Of a DNA stretch of 40,248 nucleotides, positions 31,401-39,673 are shown piece by piece (the stretch's first letter is position 1; each line of letters starts with the position of its first letter). The position numbers were made by a program, and so were the translations under genes. Source of the DNA: Pseudomonadota bacterium (GTDB taxonomy: Bacteria; Planctomycetota; UBA8108; UBA1146); contig JAFMMO010000008.1 of NCBI GenBank assembly GCA_017859655.1, forward strand, positions 1-40,248, given 5' to 3'. The notes beneath the pieces were generated by a model that did no database searches, was not told the origin of the DNA, and saw only the letters and a list, made by a program, of their open reading frames with translations.

Positions 31401-33361
31401 GCGCGACCATGACCTCGCTGTCGGTGGGGGCGCCGGGTGCCTACGAGATCTGCCTGATCCCGGTGGTGAACGCGGTGGACGGCGATCCCGCCTGCTGCGG
31501 CGTGGACTGCCCGGATGTCCCGCTCCTGGCTCCGAACGGCATCACCGCCACGGTCGGCGACCACCCGACCTGCGCGACCGCCCTCGAGTGGCAGAACAAC
31601 TCCGACTACTCCCAGATCGTCGTCTCCATCGACGGGGCGCCCGTGGCGACCCTGCCCGGCACCTCGACCACCACCACGGTCAACCTGCCCGGCCCGGGGC
31701 TGCGGACGATCTGCCTCACCGCGACGACGATCTGCGGGGTCGAGCTGAGCCCGACCTGCATCGACGCGGAGTGCTTCTTCCCGCCCACGGCTCCGACCGC
31801 CGTCACCTGCACCCTCACCGATGTCTGCATGTGCCTCGGCACCGTCACCTGGATGAACACCGAGGCGGACTATGACGCGATCGAGGTCACCGTCGACGGG
31901 GTCCTCATCGCGACGCTCCCGGGGAACGCCGACAACGCCACCGTCATGCTGCCGCAGCCGGGGACCTCGAGCGTCTGCGTCACGGCGATCCGGAACGGGC
32001 TGAGCTCGGATGCGGCCTGCTGCTCGCTCGAGTGCGCGGGTCCGCCGCCGGTGACCGGTCCGGCCGCCGTGACCTGCTCGACGGGTCCCTGGCCGGGCTG
32101 CGAGACCACGGTCTCCTGGACGAACACCAGCCTCTACTCCCAGATCGTGGTGACCCTCGGCGGGGTCGTCATCGCGACCCTCCCCGGCGACGCGACGATG
32201 ACGACGGTCGCCCTCTCCACTCCCGGACTGCAGGAGATCTGCCTGATCGCGACGACGATCTGCGGGGATGAGGCGGCTCCGAGCTGCTGCCCGGCGGAGT
32301 GCATCTTCCCGCCCGATCCGATCGGGGGTCTGAGCTGCCTGATCGACTCCGACCCCTGCTCCGGCTCCATCTCGTGGATGAACGGGAACACCGACTACGA
32401 CTCCATCGAGGTCACTCTCGACGGGGCGGCGTACGCGACCCTCCCGGGTGGTGCCACCACCATCGAGTACGGGACGCTGGAGCCCGGACCTCACACCTTC
32501 TGCTTCACCGCGGTGCGGGCCGGCCTCGCCTCCGAGGAGCTCTGCTGCACCATCGACTGCCCGCTCCCGCCGCCGGCTCCGACCGGCGTCCAGTGCACGA
32601 TCGACGACAGCTGCCTCTGTCTCGGGACGCTGAGCTGGATGAACGCCGCCGGTGACTACGACGCGATCGAGATCCGCTCGGACGGGATCCTGATCGACAC
32701 CCTCCCCGGGTCGGCGACGAGCACGAGCGTGTCGATCGAGGTCGGGGCGAAGAACCTCTGCGTGACCGCGGTGCGGAACGCCCTCTCCTCGGCGGACGCC
32801 TGCTGCCTCCTCGAGTGCCCCGGGCCGCCGGCGCCCCAGGCCCCCTCCGGCCTGAGCTGCACGATCGTGAATGCGGACAGCTGCACCGTCGAGGTGACCT
32901 GGTTCAACCCCCAGACCTACTCCGGGCTCGAGGTCCTCGTGAACGGCGTCTCCTACGCGACCCTCGCCGGGGATGCGACCTCCGCGACGGTGAACCTGAT
33001 GGACATGAGCGCGGACATCTGCGTGGTGGGCACGACCTCCTGCGGCGATGCCACCGACCCGGCCTGCTGCTCGGTCCAGTGCTTCAACCCGTTCAGGCGG
33101 GGTGACTGCAACCTCGACGGGTTCATCGACATCGCGGACGGGATCTTCGTGGTGCGGTTCCTCTTCAACGGCTTCGAGCCGTCGAGCTGCCTCGATGCCT
33201 GCAACTTCAACGACGACGCGCTCATCGACATCGCGGACACCATCTACGCCATGAGCTATATCTTCCTGGGAGGCACGCCGCCCCCCGCGCCCCTCACCGA
33301 GTGCGGGGTCGACGCCGTCAATCCGATCGGCTGCGACAACTTCCCCGAATGCGACCTATAG
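28472..33361 (+). CDS. Giant secreted Cys-rich repeat protein (~1630 aa; 15 Fn3/Ig-sized modules) with C-terminal dockerin-like domain
   Basis: Signal-peptide-like LGALSVCLLLLGAVGASSIRAE; 15 modules with core W-x-N-...-YD-x-I-x-V-x-DG-x-x-x-x-TLPG-x-AT and ...CC-x-x-x-C; dockerin-like RRGDCNLDGFIDIADGIFVVRFLFNGFEPSSCLDACNFNDDALIDIADTIYAMSYIFLGG. Confidence 0.88.
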   Translation: MSVHSISLSSPLSGRRARRLGALSVCLLLLGAVGASSIRAEENDNTACTQIAASEHFAVELIGTEYLPDETSVWNYAVTWDGIGPVLDRFMLKLCHDADVVEASPAGSWVGYSGEMGLYGIKWNTSGITFEPGIPVLFSVTLDDAYLMSRTKVSLKAGDYPQQLHICGPSKYCTEVEFPPQDLICTLDPCTCETFLSWTNIGYYDLINIRVDGVLVQTLPGSATSTTLTVGTGAHLIEVTGVEDEDYDGVYDHCGEYSPHSGGRFSEDDPDEPDYEDDEDDEDDYEEGCEDDEETDPATCIVVCPELTPASPSALSCTPDPLTCAVDIQWTNERVYTELVLSVDGVPYATLPGDATSFTLTEALVGYHSVCLNGTDDCGLPFPEVCCSFSCDDPIPPPVNDLQCLIIDPCDCSFSVSWTNGAADYDVIRIFVDGELITTLPGNARNAIVSPTGGLDPILLPGATSSICIVPERNGYTGDQTCCSLTCEEIPNGAPMALSCDAPPAPECTADIYWLNSGDYSTIEILLDGMLYATLPGTSQSASVAIPELGPHEICVRATTICDELLPDVCCTVECIGPPDPINTLMCTLDDICTCEFSLTWMNGNTDYDTIQVLIDGVLHEELPGTATSLPLSLFTEGPANICLVPERYGLLGQATCCVVDCPGIPNDAVEGLTCTPDPLTCVFTASWSNPAPYTLIEVSLDGAVIATLPGDATSYDFMSPLTGPHQICVTATTICGELSAPACCEIDCTIPPPDPVLDLVCGAVDPCTCTLDLSWTNAESNYDSIQILIDGVLDQTIAGSATTAAIALPSPDDYSLCVIPIRNGVSGTASCCSATCPVTDPIPPTVLECIVDAVSCNATINWMNNSLYSQVEVRLNGIVDQVVPGANGSATVLLTYPGANTLSIVATTVCGVVTEEVSCIVSCPQLEPDPVGNLTCTLADVCTCTYDLSWTNEGPWAYDSIRVNIDGVLVQTLPGSATMTSLSVGAPGAYEICLIPVVNAVDGDPACCGVDCPDVPLLAPNGITATVGDHPTCATALEWQNNSDYSQIVVSIDGAPVATLPGTSTTTTVNLPGPGLRTICLTATTICGVELSPTCIDAECFFPPTAPTAVTCTLTDVCMCLGTVTWMNTEADYDAIEVTVDGVLIATLPGNADNATVMLPQPGTSSVCVTAIRNGLSSDAACCSLECAGPPPVTGPAAVTCSTGPWPGCETTVSWTNTSLYSQIVVTLGGVVIATLPGDATMTTVALSTPGLQEICLIATTICGDEAAPSCCPAECIFPPDPIGGLSCLIDSDPCSGSISWMNGNTDYDSIEVTLDGAAYATLPGGATTIEYGTLEPGPHTFCFTAVRAGLASEELCCTIDCPLPPPAPTGVQCTIDDSCLCLGTLSWMNAAGDYDAIEIRSDGILIDTLPGSATSTSVSIEVGAKNLCVTAVRNALSSADACCLLECPGPPAPQAPSGLSCTIVNADSCTVEVTWFNPQTYSGLEVLVNGVSYATLAGDATSATVNLMDMSADICVVGTTSCGDATDPACCSVQCFNPFRRGDCNLDGFIDIADGIFVVRFLFNGFEPSSCLDACNFNDDALIDIADTIYAMSYIFLGGTPPPAPLTECGVDAVNPIGCDNFPECDL
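29015..33085 (+). repeat. Array of 15 protein-level repeats (about 85-90 codons each) in alternating A/B types
   Basis: Modules aligned by eye; pattern A-B x6 then A-A-B (see findings). Confidence 0.8.
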
Positions 33362-33407
33362 AACCGTGGATCGGGACCGGTCCACCGACCGGACTGAGCC
33401 ATCCTTG

Positions 33408-33439
33408 AGCACGGCTCCGGAGCGATCCGGGGCCGTGCT
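33408..33439 (+). terminator. Intrinsic-terminator-like hairpin downstream of the repeat protein
   Basis: AGCACGGCTCCGGA-gcga-TCCGGGGCCGTGCT (14-bp stem, one wobble) followed by TCGTT. Confidence 0.65.
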
Positions 33440-33534
33440 TCGTTCATCCGGAGCCGCCTCCGAGGTCCTTTTCCTTGTCGAGTGGGCGCTCCCGGCGTAG
33501 CTTCGATCCGCGACAGACACGAAGGGAGTCGATC

Positions 33535-34890
33535 GTGAGACGACACGACATCCGCGCGAGCCGGAGCCCGCTCCGGCGCCTCCGCCCCGTCCTCCTCCTG
33601 CCCCTCGCCTTCGGAGTCGCCCTGACCCTCGCGACGGAGGATCCGGGGGGGCCGATCGCCTACTCCGGAGCCACGATCATCCCCGTCGACGGTCCACCGA
33701 TCCCCAACGGCGTGATGGTGGTGAACGACGGGAGGATCACCGCGCTCGGGCCGGCGGAGACGACCCTGCTCCCCGCCGGTGGGACGGTGGTGGACCTCTC
33801 CGGTCGCACCCTCATCCCCGGACTCATCTGCACGCACAGCCATCTGGGGCGCGGGGGAGGCGGAGACTCCGCCGGACCGATCCAGCCGGAGGCGGACATC
33901 TTCGAGGCGGTGAACATCCGCAACGCCGGGTTCCGGCGCGCGGTCGCCGGGGGTCTGACGACGATCAACGTGATGCCCGGCTCGGGGCATCTGATCTCGG
34001 GGCAGACCACCTACCTGAAGCTCCGGGATGGCAACACCATCGACGACCTCGTCCTGCGCGACGCCGACGGACTGCGGCTCGGCGGGCTGAAGATGGCGAA
34101 CGGGACGAACTCCCTCCGCGGCGCTCCCTTCCCCGGCACCCGCGCAAAGTCGGCGGCGCTCGTCCGCGCGAAGTACCTCGCGGCGCGAGAGTACGCCGAG
34201 AAGATCGCGCGCGCCGCCGGCGACCCGGAGAAGCTGCCGTCGCGCGATCTCTCCCTCGAGCCGCTCGTCGAGGCGATGGCGGGGAAGCGGGTGGTCCATC
34301 ACCACACCCATCGGCACGACGACATCCTGACCGTGCTGCGACTGGCGAACGAGTTCGGGTTCCGGGTCGTGCTCCACCACGTGAGCGAGGCGTGGAAGGT
34401 CGCGGATGAGATCGCCGCGGCCGGAGCGGCCTGCTCGCTGATCCTCATCGACAGCCCGGGCGGGAAGCTGGAAGCCCGGGACATCGACTACCGCAACGGG
34501 GCGATCCTCGAGTCCCGGCGGGTCCCCGTGGCGTTCCACACCGACGACTGGATCACCGACAGCCGTCTCTTCCTCCGCATGGCGGCGCTCGCCGTCCGCG
34601 CCGGCATGACCCGGGAGGGCGCGCTGCGGGCGCTGACCCTCTCCGGCGCGGAGATGCTCGACCTCGAGGCGCGCACCGGCTCGCTGACGGTCGGCAAGGA
34701 CGCGGACTTCGTCGTCCTCGATGGGGACCCCTTCAGCGTCTACACGAAGGTCCTCGCCACCTACGTCGAGGGACGGAAGGTCTTCGACCGATCGGTGCCC
34801 GAGGACCTCCTCTTCGCAGAAGGGGGCCGCGGGGCGGGGGATGACCAGACCTTCCAGGGATGCTGCATGGGAAGGCAGGGAGCGCGATGA
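33535..34890 (+). CDS. Amidohydrolase-family protein (exported; catalytic residues present)
   Basis: GTG at 33535 after GGGAG; LIPGLICTHSHLG (HxH), VVHHHTHRHDD, VVLHHVSEAW, VAFHTDDWITDSR, LTVGKDADFVVLDGDPF. Confidence 0.88.
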   Translation: MRRHDIRASRSPLRRLRPVLLLPLAFGVALTLATEDPGGPIAYSGATIIPVDGPPIPNGVMVVNDGRITALGPAETTLLPAGGTVVDLSGRTLIPGLICTHSHLGRGGGGDSAGPIQPEADIFEAVNIRNAGFRRAVAGGLTTINVMPGSGHLISGQTTYLKLRDGNTIDDLVLRDADGLRLGGLKMANGTNSLRGAPFPGTRAKSAALVRAKYLAAREYAEKIARAAGDPEKLPSRDLSLEPLVEAMAGKRVVHHHTHRHDDILTVLRLANEFGFRVVLHHVSEAWKVADEIAAAGAACSLILIDSPGGKLEARDIDYRNGAILESRRVPVAFHTDDWITDSRLFLRMAALAVRAGMTREGALRALTLSGAEMLDLEARTGSLTVGKDADFVVLDGDPFSVYTKVLATYVEGRKVFDRSVPEDLLFAEGGRGAGDDQTFQGCCMGRQGAR

Positions 34891-36233
34891 GCCCCTTCGC
34901 CGCGAGAACCGGACGACTCCGGACCGTCCTCACCCTTCTCCTCCTGCTCGCGACCGGCGCCGCGGCCGGGCAGGGAACCCCAGCCGACGGACCGATGGCG
35001 GGGCTCCCCGATCGCGCCCCGGCGAAGGGCCTCGAGCAGCCCCTGAGCAGCGGTCAGCCGACCGTGATCCGGGCGGGGATCCTCCACACGCAGGCCCGCG
35101 ATGCGACCGGCGCCTGGGCACCGCCGATCTCCGACGGGATCGTGGTGATCCGCGACCGTCGCATCGCGGCGGTCGGACCGGCGGGATCGGTCATCATCCC
35201 CGACGGCGCCCGGGTCATCGAGGCGCCGGTCGTCACGCCGGGCCTCATCGACGGGCGCTCCGTGGTCGGCCTCGCGGGATGGCTCAACTACGGTCATGAC
35301 CAGGACCAGCTGGAGGACTCGGAGCCGATCCAGCCGGAGCTGCAGGCGACCGATGCCTTCAACGGGCGAGAGCCCCTCCTCGAGTGGATCCGGAGCTTCG
35401 GTGTCACGACCGCCCACACCGGGCATGCGCCCGGCAACCTCATCTCGGGTCAGACGATGATCGTGAAGACCCGGACCGGGGAGCTCGAGGATGCGGTCGT
35501 GACGCCGCTGTTCGCCATCGCGGCGACCCTCGGCGACGATGCGATGGAGAGCGACAGGAGTCCCGGCACGCGCGCGAAGCAGCTCGCGATGCTCCGGCAG
35601 GCCCTGCTCGATGCGCGGGAGCACGCGGACCAGCTTCGCCGCGCCGGAGACGACCCGGAGAAGCGCCCCGGCCGGGACCTTCGCAAGGAGGCGCTGGGCC
35701 GGGTCCTCAGCGGGGAGGTCCCCCTGCTCCTGAACTGCCACCGGTCGATCGACATCCAGAACGCGCTGCGTCTCTCCGACGAGTTCGGGTTCCGGCTGAT
35801 CCTCGATGGCGCGGCCGAGGTCCTCGAACACGCGGACGAGGTCAAGGCCCGCGGGATCCCCGTGCTGGCGCACCCGCCGATGATGCGGGCGACCGGACAG
35901 GGAGAGAACGCCAGCATGACCACCGTGGCGAGACTGATCGCCGCCGGGATCCCGTGCGCGCTCCAGAGCGGCTATGAGGGGTATGTCCCGAAGACGCGGG
36001 TCGTGCTCCTCGAGGCGGCGATCGCCTGCGCCTACGGCGCCTCCTTCGCGGACGCGCTCGGGACGATCACCCTCTCCGCCGCGGAGATCCTCGGGATCTC
36101 CGCACGGGTCGGCTCGATCGAGGTCGGGAAGGACGCGGACATCGCCCTCTACGACGGCGACCCGTTCGAGTACACGAGCCACTGCATCGGGGTCCTCATC
36201 GAAGGTCAGGTCGTGAGCGCGATCGTCCGCTGA
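34887..36233 (+). CDS. Amidohydrolase-like protein with degenerate metal site
   Basis: ATGA overlap with upstream stop; signal peptide LTLLLLLATGAAAGQG; amidohydrolase scaffold (ISGQTMIVKTRTG, IEVGKDADIALYDGDPF), but GLIDGRSV replaces HxH. Confidence 0.86.
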   Translation: MSPFAARTGRLRTVLTLLLLLATGAAAGQGTPADGPMAGLPDRAPAKGLEQPLSSGQPTVIRAGILHTQARDATGAWAPPISDGIVVIRDRRIAAVGPAGSVIIPDGARVIEAPVVTPGLIDGRSVVGLAGWLNYGHDQDQLEDSEPIQPELQATDAFNGREPLLEWIRSFGVTTAHTGHAPGNLISGQTMIVKTRTGELEDAVVTPLFAIAATLGDDAMESDRSPGTRAKQLAMLRQALLDAREHADQLRRAGDDPEKRPGRDLRKEALGRVLSGEVPLLLNCHRSIDIQNALRLSDEFGFRLILDGAAEVLEHADEVKARGIPVLAHPPMMRATGQGENASMTTVARLIAAGIPCALQSGYEGYVPKTRVVLLEAAIACAYGASFADALGTITLSAAEILGISARVGSIEVGKDADIALYDGDPFEYTSHCIGVLIEGQVVSAIVR

Positions 36234-36254
36234 GCGGCGGACGGGGAGGAACCG

Positions 36255-36617
36255 ATGGGCGAGAAGGTGAACCTGGTCGAGAAGCTCGGGATGTTCACCG
36301 AGCACTGGAGCCCGCGGGTCGTCGGCGAGCTCAACGGCCAGCATGTGAAGCTGGCGAAGCTCCTCGGGGAGTTCGACTGGCATCATCACGCCGATGAGGA
36401 TGAGCTCTTCCTCGTCCTGAGCGGGCACCTCACCCTCCACCTCCGGGATCGAATCATCGAGCTGGGAGAGGGTGAGTTCTTCATCGTGCCGCGAGGCGTC
36501 GAGCACAAGCCGGTCGCGGAGGAGGAGACCCATGTCCTCCTGCTCGAGCCGACCTCCACCCTGAACACCGGCAATCTCCGCAACGAACGGACGATCGACG
36601 CTCCTCCGCGGATCTGA
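36255..36617 (+). CDS. Small cupin-domain protein
   Basis: FDWHHHADEDELFLVLSGHLTLHLRDRIIELGEGEFFIVPRGVEHKPVAEEE, the classical cupin motifs. Confidence 0.92.
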   Translation: MGEKVNLVEKLGMFTEHWSPRVVGELNGQHVKLAKLLGEFDWHHHADEDELFLVLSGHLTLHLRDRIIELGEGEFFIVPRGVEHKPVAEEETHVLLLEPTSTLNTGNLRNERTIDAPPRI

Positions 36618-36620
36618 GCC

Positions 36621-37034
36621 TCAGCGATCGAGGAGTCGATCGATCGTCCGGAGCAGGTCCCACGACTCGTAGGGCTTCCGGAAGTAGGCGTTGGCTCCGG
36701 ACGAGAGGGCCCGCTCGCGCAGGCCGGGCTTCTGGCTCGCCGTGAGCACGATGACCGGCGTCCCGGCCGTCGCCGGGCTCTCCCGGACCCGCTCCAGGAC
36801 CGCGAAGCCGTCTCCGGCCGGCATGTTGATGTCGAGGATGAGGAGCTCCGGCGCGGAGGCGAGCGCTTGCCGGGTCGCATCGATGCCATCCTGCGCGGTC
36901 CTCACCTCGAAGCCGCAGCTCCTCAGCCGGATGCCGAGGCTCTGGCAGATCGCCGCATCGTCATCGACGAGGAGGATGCTCCCGGTCCGTCGCGGCGCGG
37001 TGGTTCCCGGGTGGATGGGCGAAGGCGGGTTCAT
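36621..37034 (-). CDS. Single-domain response regulator (receiver)
   Basis: ILLVDDDAAICQSL, LLILDINMPAGDGFAVLERVR, VIVLTASQ, AYFRKPY; ATGA overlap with upstream kinase. Confidence 0.93.
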   Translation of the reverse strand: MNPPSPIHPGTTAPRRTGSILLVDDDAAICQSLGIRLRSCGFEVRTAQDGIDATRQALASAPELLILDINMPAGDGFAVLERVRESPATAGTPVIVLTASQKPGLRERALSSGANAYFRKPYESWDLLRTIDRLLDR

Positions 37035-38194
37035 GTCGTGAGCTCCTCTCGCGGAGCGGTGAGCTCCCTGGGGCGGGGAAGGGTGAACTGAACGCGGCAA
37101 CCGCCGCTCGCAGGGCTCTCGAGGCGGATGCTTCCCCCGTGGAGCTCGACGAGGTCCCGACAGAGGCCGAGCCCGAGGCCCAGCCCCCCGCCATCGCTCC
37201 CCTGACGGTGTCGGAGAAAGAGCTCTTCCGGATCCGCCGTGCCGATCCCGGGGCCGTCATCACAGACGCTCACGATGAACTCCCGCGCCTCCGGAGAGTC
37301 ATCGGGGCTCTCCTCGACCGAGATCGTCACCGTCCCCCCCGGCCGGGCGTGGCGCAGCGCGTTGTCGACGAGGTTGCTGAGGATCTGTCTCAGCCGGGCC
37401 GCATCCGCCTCGACGAGGAAGGGGGGCGCTTCATCCTCCCGCTCATCGGGATGAACCAGCTCCACCCCCCGCTTCCTCGCGAGGGGAGCCTCCGCCGCGA
37501 TGAGGTCATCAATGACCCGACCGAGGTCGATCGGCTCGGCGCGCAGGGAGAGCTTCCCGGTGTCGAGGCGCGAGAGGTCGAGGAGATCCTCGGTGTAGCG
37601 CTTCAGTTGATCGCAACCGTCGAGACATCGATGGAGGAACTCCCGCTGGGTCTCGTTCACCGGACCCGCGATGCCATCGGCAATGAGAGAGACGAACTCG
37701 CGGACGGAGGTGAGAGGAGTGCGCAGCTCGTGGGAGAGGAGGTGGTGGAACGCCTGCAGCTCGCGGCGCTGACGCAGAAGGAGGGCGTTCTCCGACTCGA
37801 GGGCACGGGTCCGCTCTTGGGTGATCCGCCTCACCTCGACCCGCTCCGCGGTCCGGATGACCGTGCGGATGAGCCGCGGGAGATCGAGCTCCGCGTGGGG
37901 GATCACCTCCCACGCTCCCGCCTGGAGGATCGTGGAGAGCGCCTCCTCCTCCCGGTCGGGAGTGAGGACGATGCGGGGAGGGTCGTCGGACGCGCTCGCG
38001 TCGAGCCAGGCCGGGTCGGAGTTCCCGCAGAGGATCAGATCGCAGGCGGACGGGTCAGGAAGGGGATCGCTCGAGCGGCGTGGCTGGACGAGGGTGACGC
38101 ACCAGTCGCTCGCCGAGTCCAGCAGGGACCGGACCTCCTCGTTGAGGAGGGGCTCCATGCACTCGAGGCCGATGCGGAGAGAGCGGGGCTCCAT
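37031..38194 (-). CDS. Sensor histidine kinase with N-terminal receiver-like region
   Basis: HisKA HHLLSHELRTPLTSV, N-box LSNLVDNALRHA, DDGPGIG, GGGLGLGLGLCRDLVELHGG. Confidence 0.93.
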   Translation of the reverse strand: MEPRSLRIGLECMEPLLNEEVRSLLDSASDWCVTLVQPRRSSDPLPDPSACDLILCGNSDPAWLDASASDDPPRIVLTPDREEEALSTILQAGAWEVIPHAELDLPRLIRTVIRTAERVEVRRITQERTRALESENALLLRQRRELQAFHHLLSHELRTPLTSVREFVSLIADGIAGPVNETQREFLHRCLDGCDQLKRYTEDLLDLSRLDTGKLSLRAEPIDLGRVIDDLIAAEAPLARKRGVELVHPDEREDEAPPFLVEADAARLRQILSNLVDNALRHARPGGTVTISVEESPDDSPEAREFIVSVCDDGPGIGTADPEELFLRHRQGSDGGGLGLGLGLCRDLVELHGGSIRLESPASGGCRVQFTLPRPRELTAPREELTT

Positions 38195-38343
38195 CGCGCG
38201 CTTCCCACGACACCAGATCGCCCACGGCGACCCCGGTCGACACCATCCAGCCCTCTCCCGGGCAGGACCGCGATGCGGACCTCCGCCCGATGAAGAGTAC
38301 CCCGTGGAGCCGAATCCGGCATGCAGGACCGGCCGGGACCGGC

Positions 38344-39603
38344 TCAGGCGGGGACGAGGAGCCCGGGCGCGCGCACCGGAAGCGGGAGCTCGAAGCAGAC
38401 ACAGGTCCCCTCCCCGGGGGAGCTCCGCAGGGTGATCTCGCCACCGAGCGCCTCGACGAGGCCGCGGCAGATCGCCAGACCGAGCCCCGGGCCCGGGGTG
38501 AGGGTCGGATCCTCGGCGCCGCACTTCTGGAAGCGCTCGAACACCCGCTCCTGCTCGACCGGGTCGATGCCCTGCCCGTCGTCGCTGACGGTGCAGACGA
38601 CGACGCCATCCTCTCCGGTTCGGGCATCGAGGACGATGCTCCCCTCCTCGGAGATCGATCGCAGGGCGTTGTCGACGAGATGGGTGAAGATCTGGGTCAG
38701 GCGGATCGCATCGGTGCGGACGACGAGGCCGCTGGGGATCGTGATGAGGTGGGCCTCCGACTGGAACGCGCGGCGACGGTGGATCGCGACCACCTGCTCG
38801 AGGAGCTCATCGAGGGAGCACCACTCGGAGCGCAGCTCGAGCTCTCCCACCTCGAGGCGCCGCAGGAGAGCCAGGTCCCGCCCGATGCGCCCGAGCTGGC
38901 GACAGCCCCCCGTCGCGATGCGCAGGAACTCCTGCGCCTCCTCGGAGATCGAGCCGACCTCCGCGTCATGGAGAGCCGCGATCGGCTCCCGCACCGCCTC
39001 GAGCGGACTCTCGAGCCCGCCCCCGAAGCTCTGGTGCAGTCTCTCGAGGCACGCCTCCAGCTGCCGTGTCCGGGCTCGGGCGACCTCGAGCGCCTCGCCG
39101 ATCCGGTGCAGCTCCCAGCGGGCGGACGCGTCCTCGGTCGCCTTGAGGAGGGCGCTCAGGCCGATCGGCGTCCCCCCTTCCAGCTCCCGCACCTCGACCA
39201 CCTCGCTCGCCCCGGCCAGGAGGAGCTCTCTGAGTCGGGGAGTGGGAAGCGGACCGTGGGAGAGGACCAGCAGGGCGATCTCCGGGTGGAGGGCGCGGGT
39301 CGCGCGCAGGAGCGCCTCACCGTCGGCATCGGCGGAGATGAGATGCAGGATCGGACCAACGACGGATGTCGGGCGGCGTGCGTCCGAGGCGACGGAGGCT
39401 CCCCCCTCGCGGACCGAGGGTCGAGAGACCCCGATCCGGCGGAGGTGCTCCTCCAGTCGCTCGATGGAGATCGCTCCATCGAGGCGGACGACGGCTCGCA
39501 GATGCGGGCTCGGCAAGAGTGAATTCCCCCCTCGGGACGCGCCCTCCCCTCGAGGACGCAGCTCCCCGCGGCGCCGTGGCGGGCGCGATCGAGGGCCAAG
39601 CAA
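38344..39603 (-). CDS. Histidine-kinase-like ATPase lacking the canonical phospho-acceptor His
   Basis: HATPase N-box FTHLVDNALRS, SDDGQGIDP, GPGLGLAICRGLVEALGGEI; H-box position reads QSFGGGLESPLEAV. Start (TTG) uncertain. Confidence 0.85.
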   Translation of the reverse strand: MLGPRSRPPRRRGELRPRGEGASRGGNSLLPSPHLRAVVRLDGAISIERLEEHLRRIGVSRPSVREGGASVASDARRPTSVVGPILHLISADADGEALLRATRALHPEIALLVLSHGPLPTPRLRELLLAGASEVVEVRELEGGTPIGLSALLKATEDASARWELHRIGEALEVARARTRQLEACLERLHQSFGGGLESPLEAVREPIAALHDAEVGSISEEAQEFLRIATGGCRQLGRIGRDLALLRRLEVGELELRSEWCSLDELLEQVVAIHRRRAFQSEAHLITIPSGLVVRTDAIRLTQIFTHLVDNALRSISEEGSIVLDARTGEDGVVVCTVSDDGQGIDPVEQERVFERFQKCGAEDPTLTPGPGLGLAICRGLVEALGGEITLRSSPGEGTCVCFELPLPVRAPGLLVPA

Positions 39604-39673
39604 GACTACCCCGCGCCGGGAGAGGCGGCATGCGACGAAATTCGTCGGTCCCCTCGCTCGGGCTCCCGGCGAA

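Noticed and set aside
28451-32494. 1347-aa antisense ORF opposite the giant repeat protein
   Set aside because: Shadow ORF from high GC3 codon bias; low-complexity R/G/D/A-rich translation, while the + strand has signal peptide, repeats and dockerin.
29015-33085. Possible CRISPR-like array because of the periodic repeat
   Set aside because: Periodicity is ~260-270 bp, diverged at DNA level and in frame; these are protein module repeats, not short identical repeats with spacers.
34887-36233. Second amidohydrolase as a decaying pseudogene
   Set aside because: ORF is intact with signal peptide and full scaffold and is translationally coupled; loss is confined to metal ligands, which suits a maintained pseudoenzyme better than decay.
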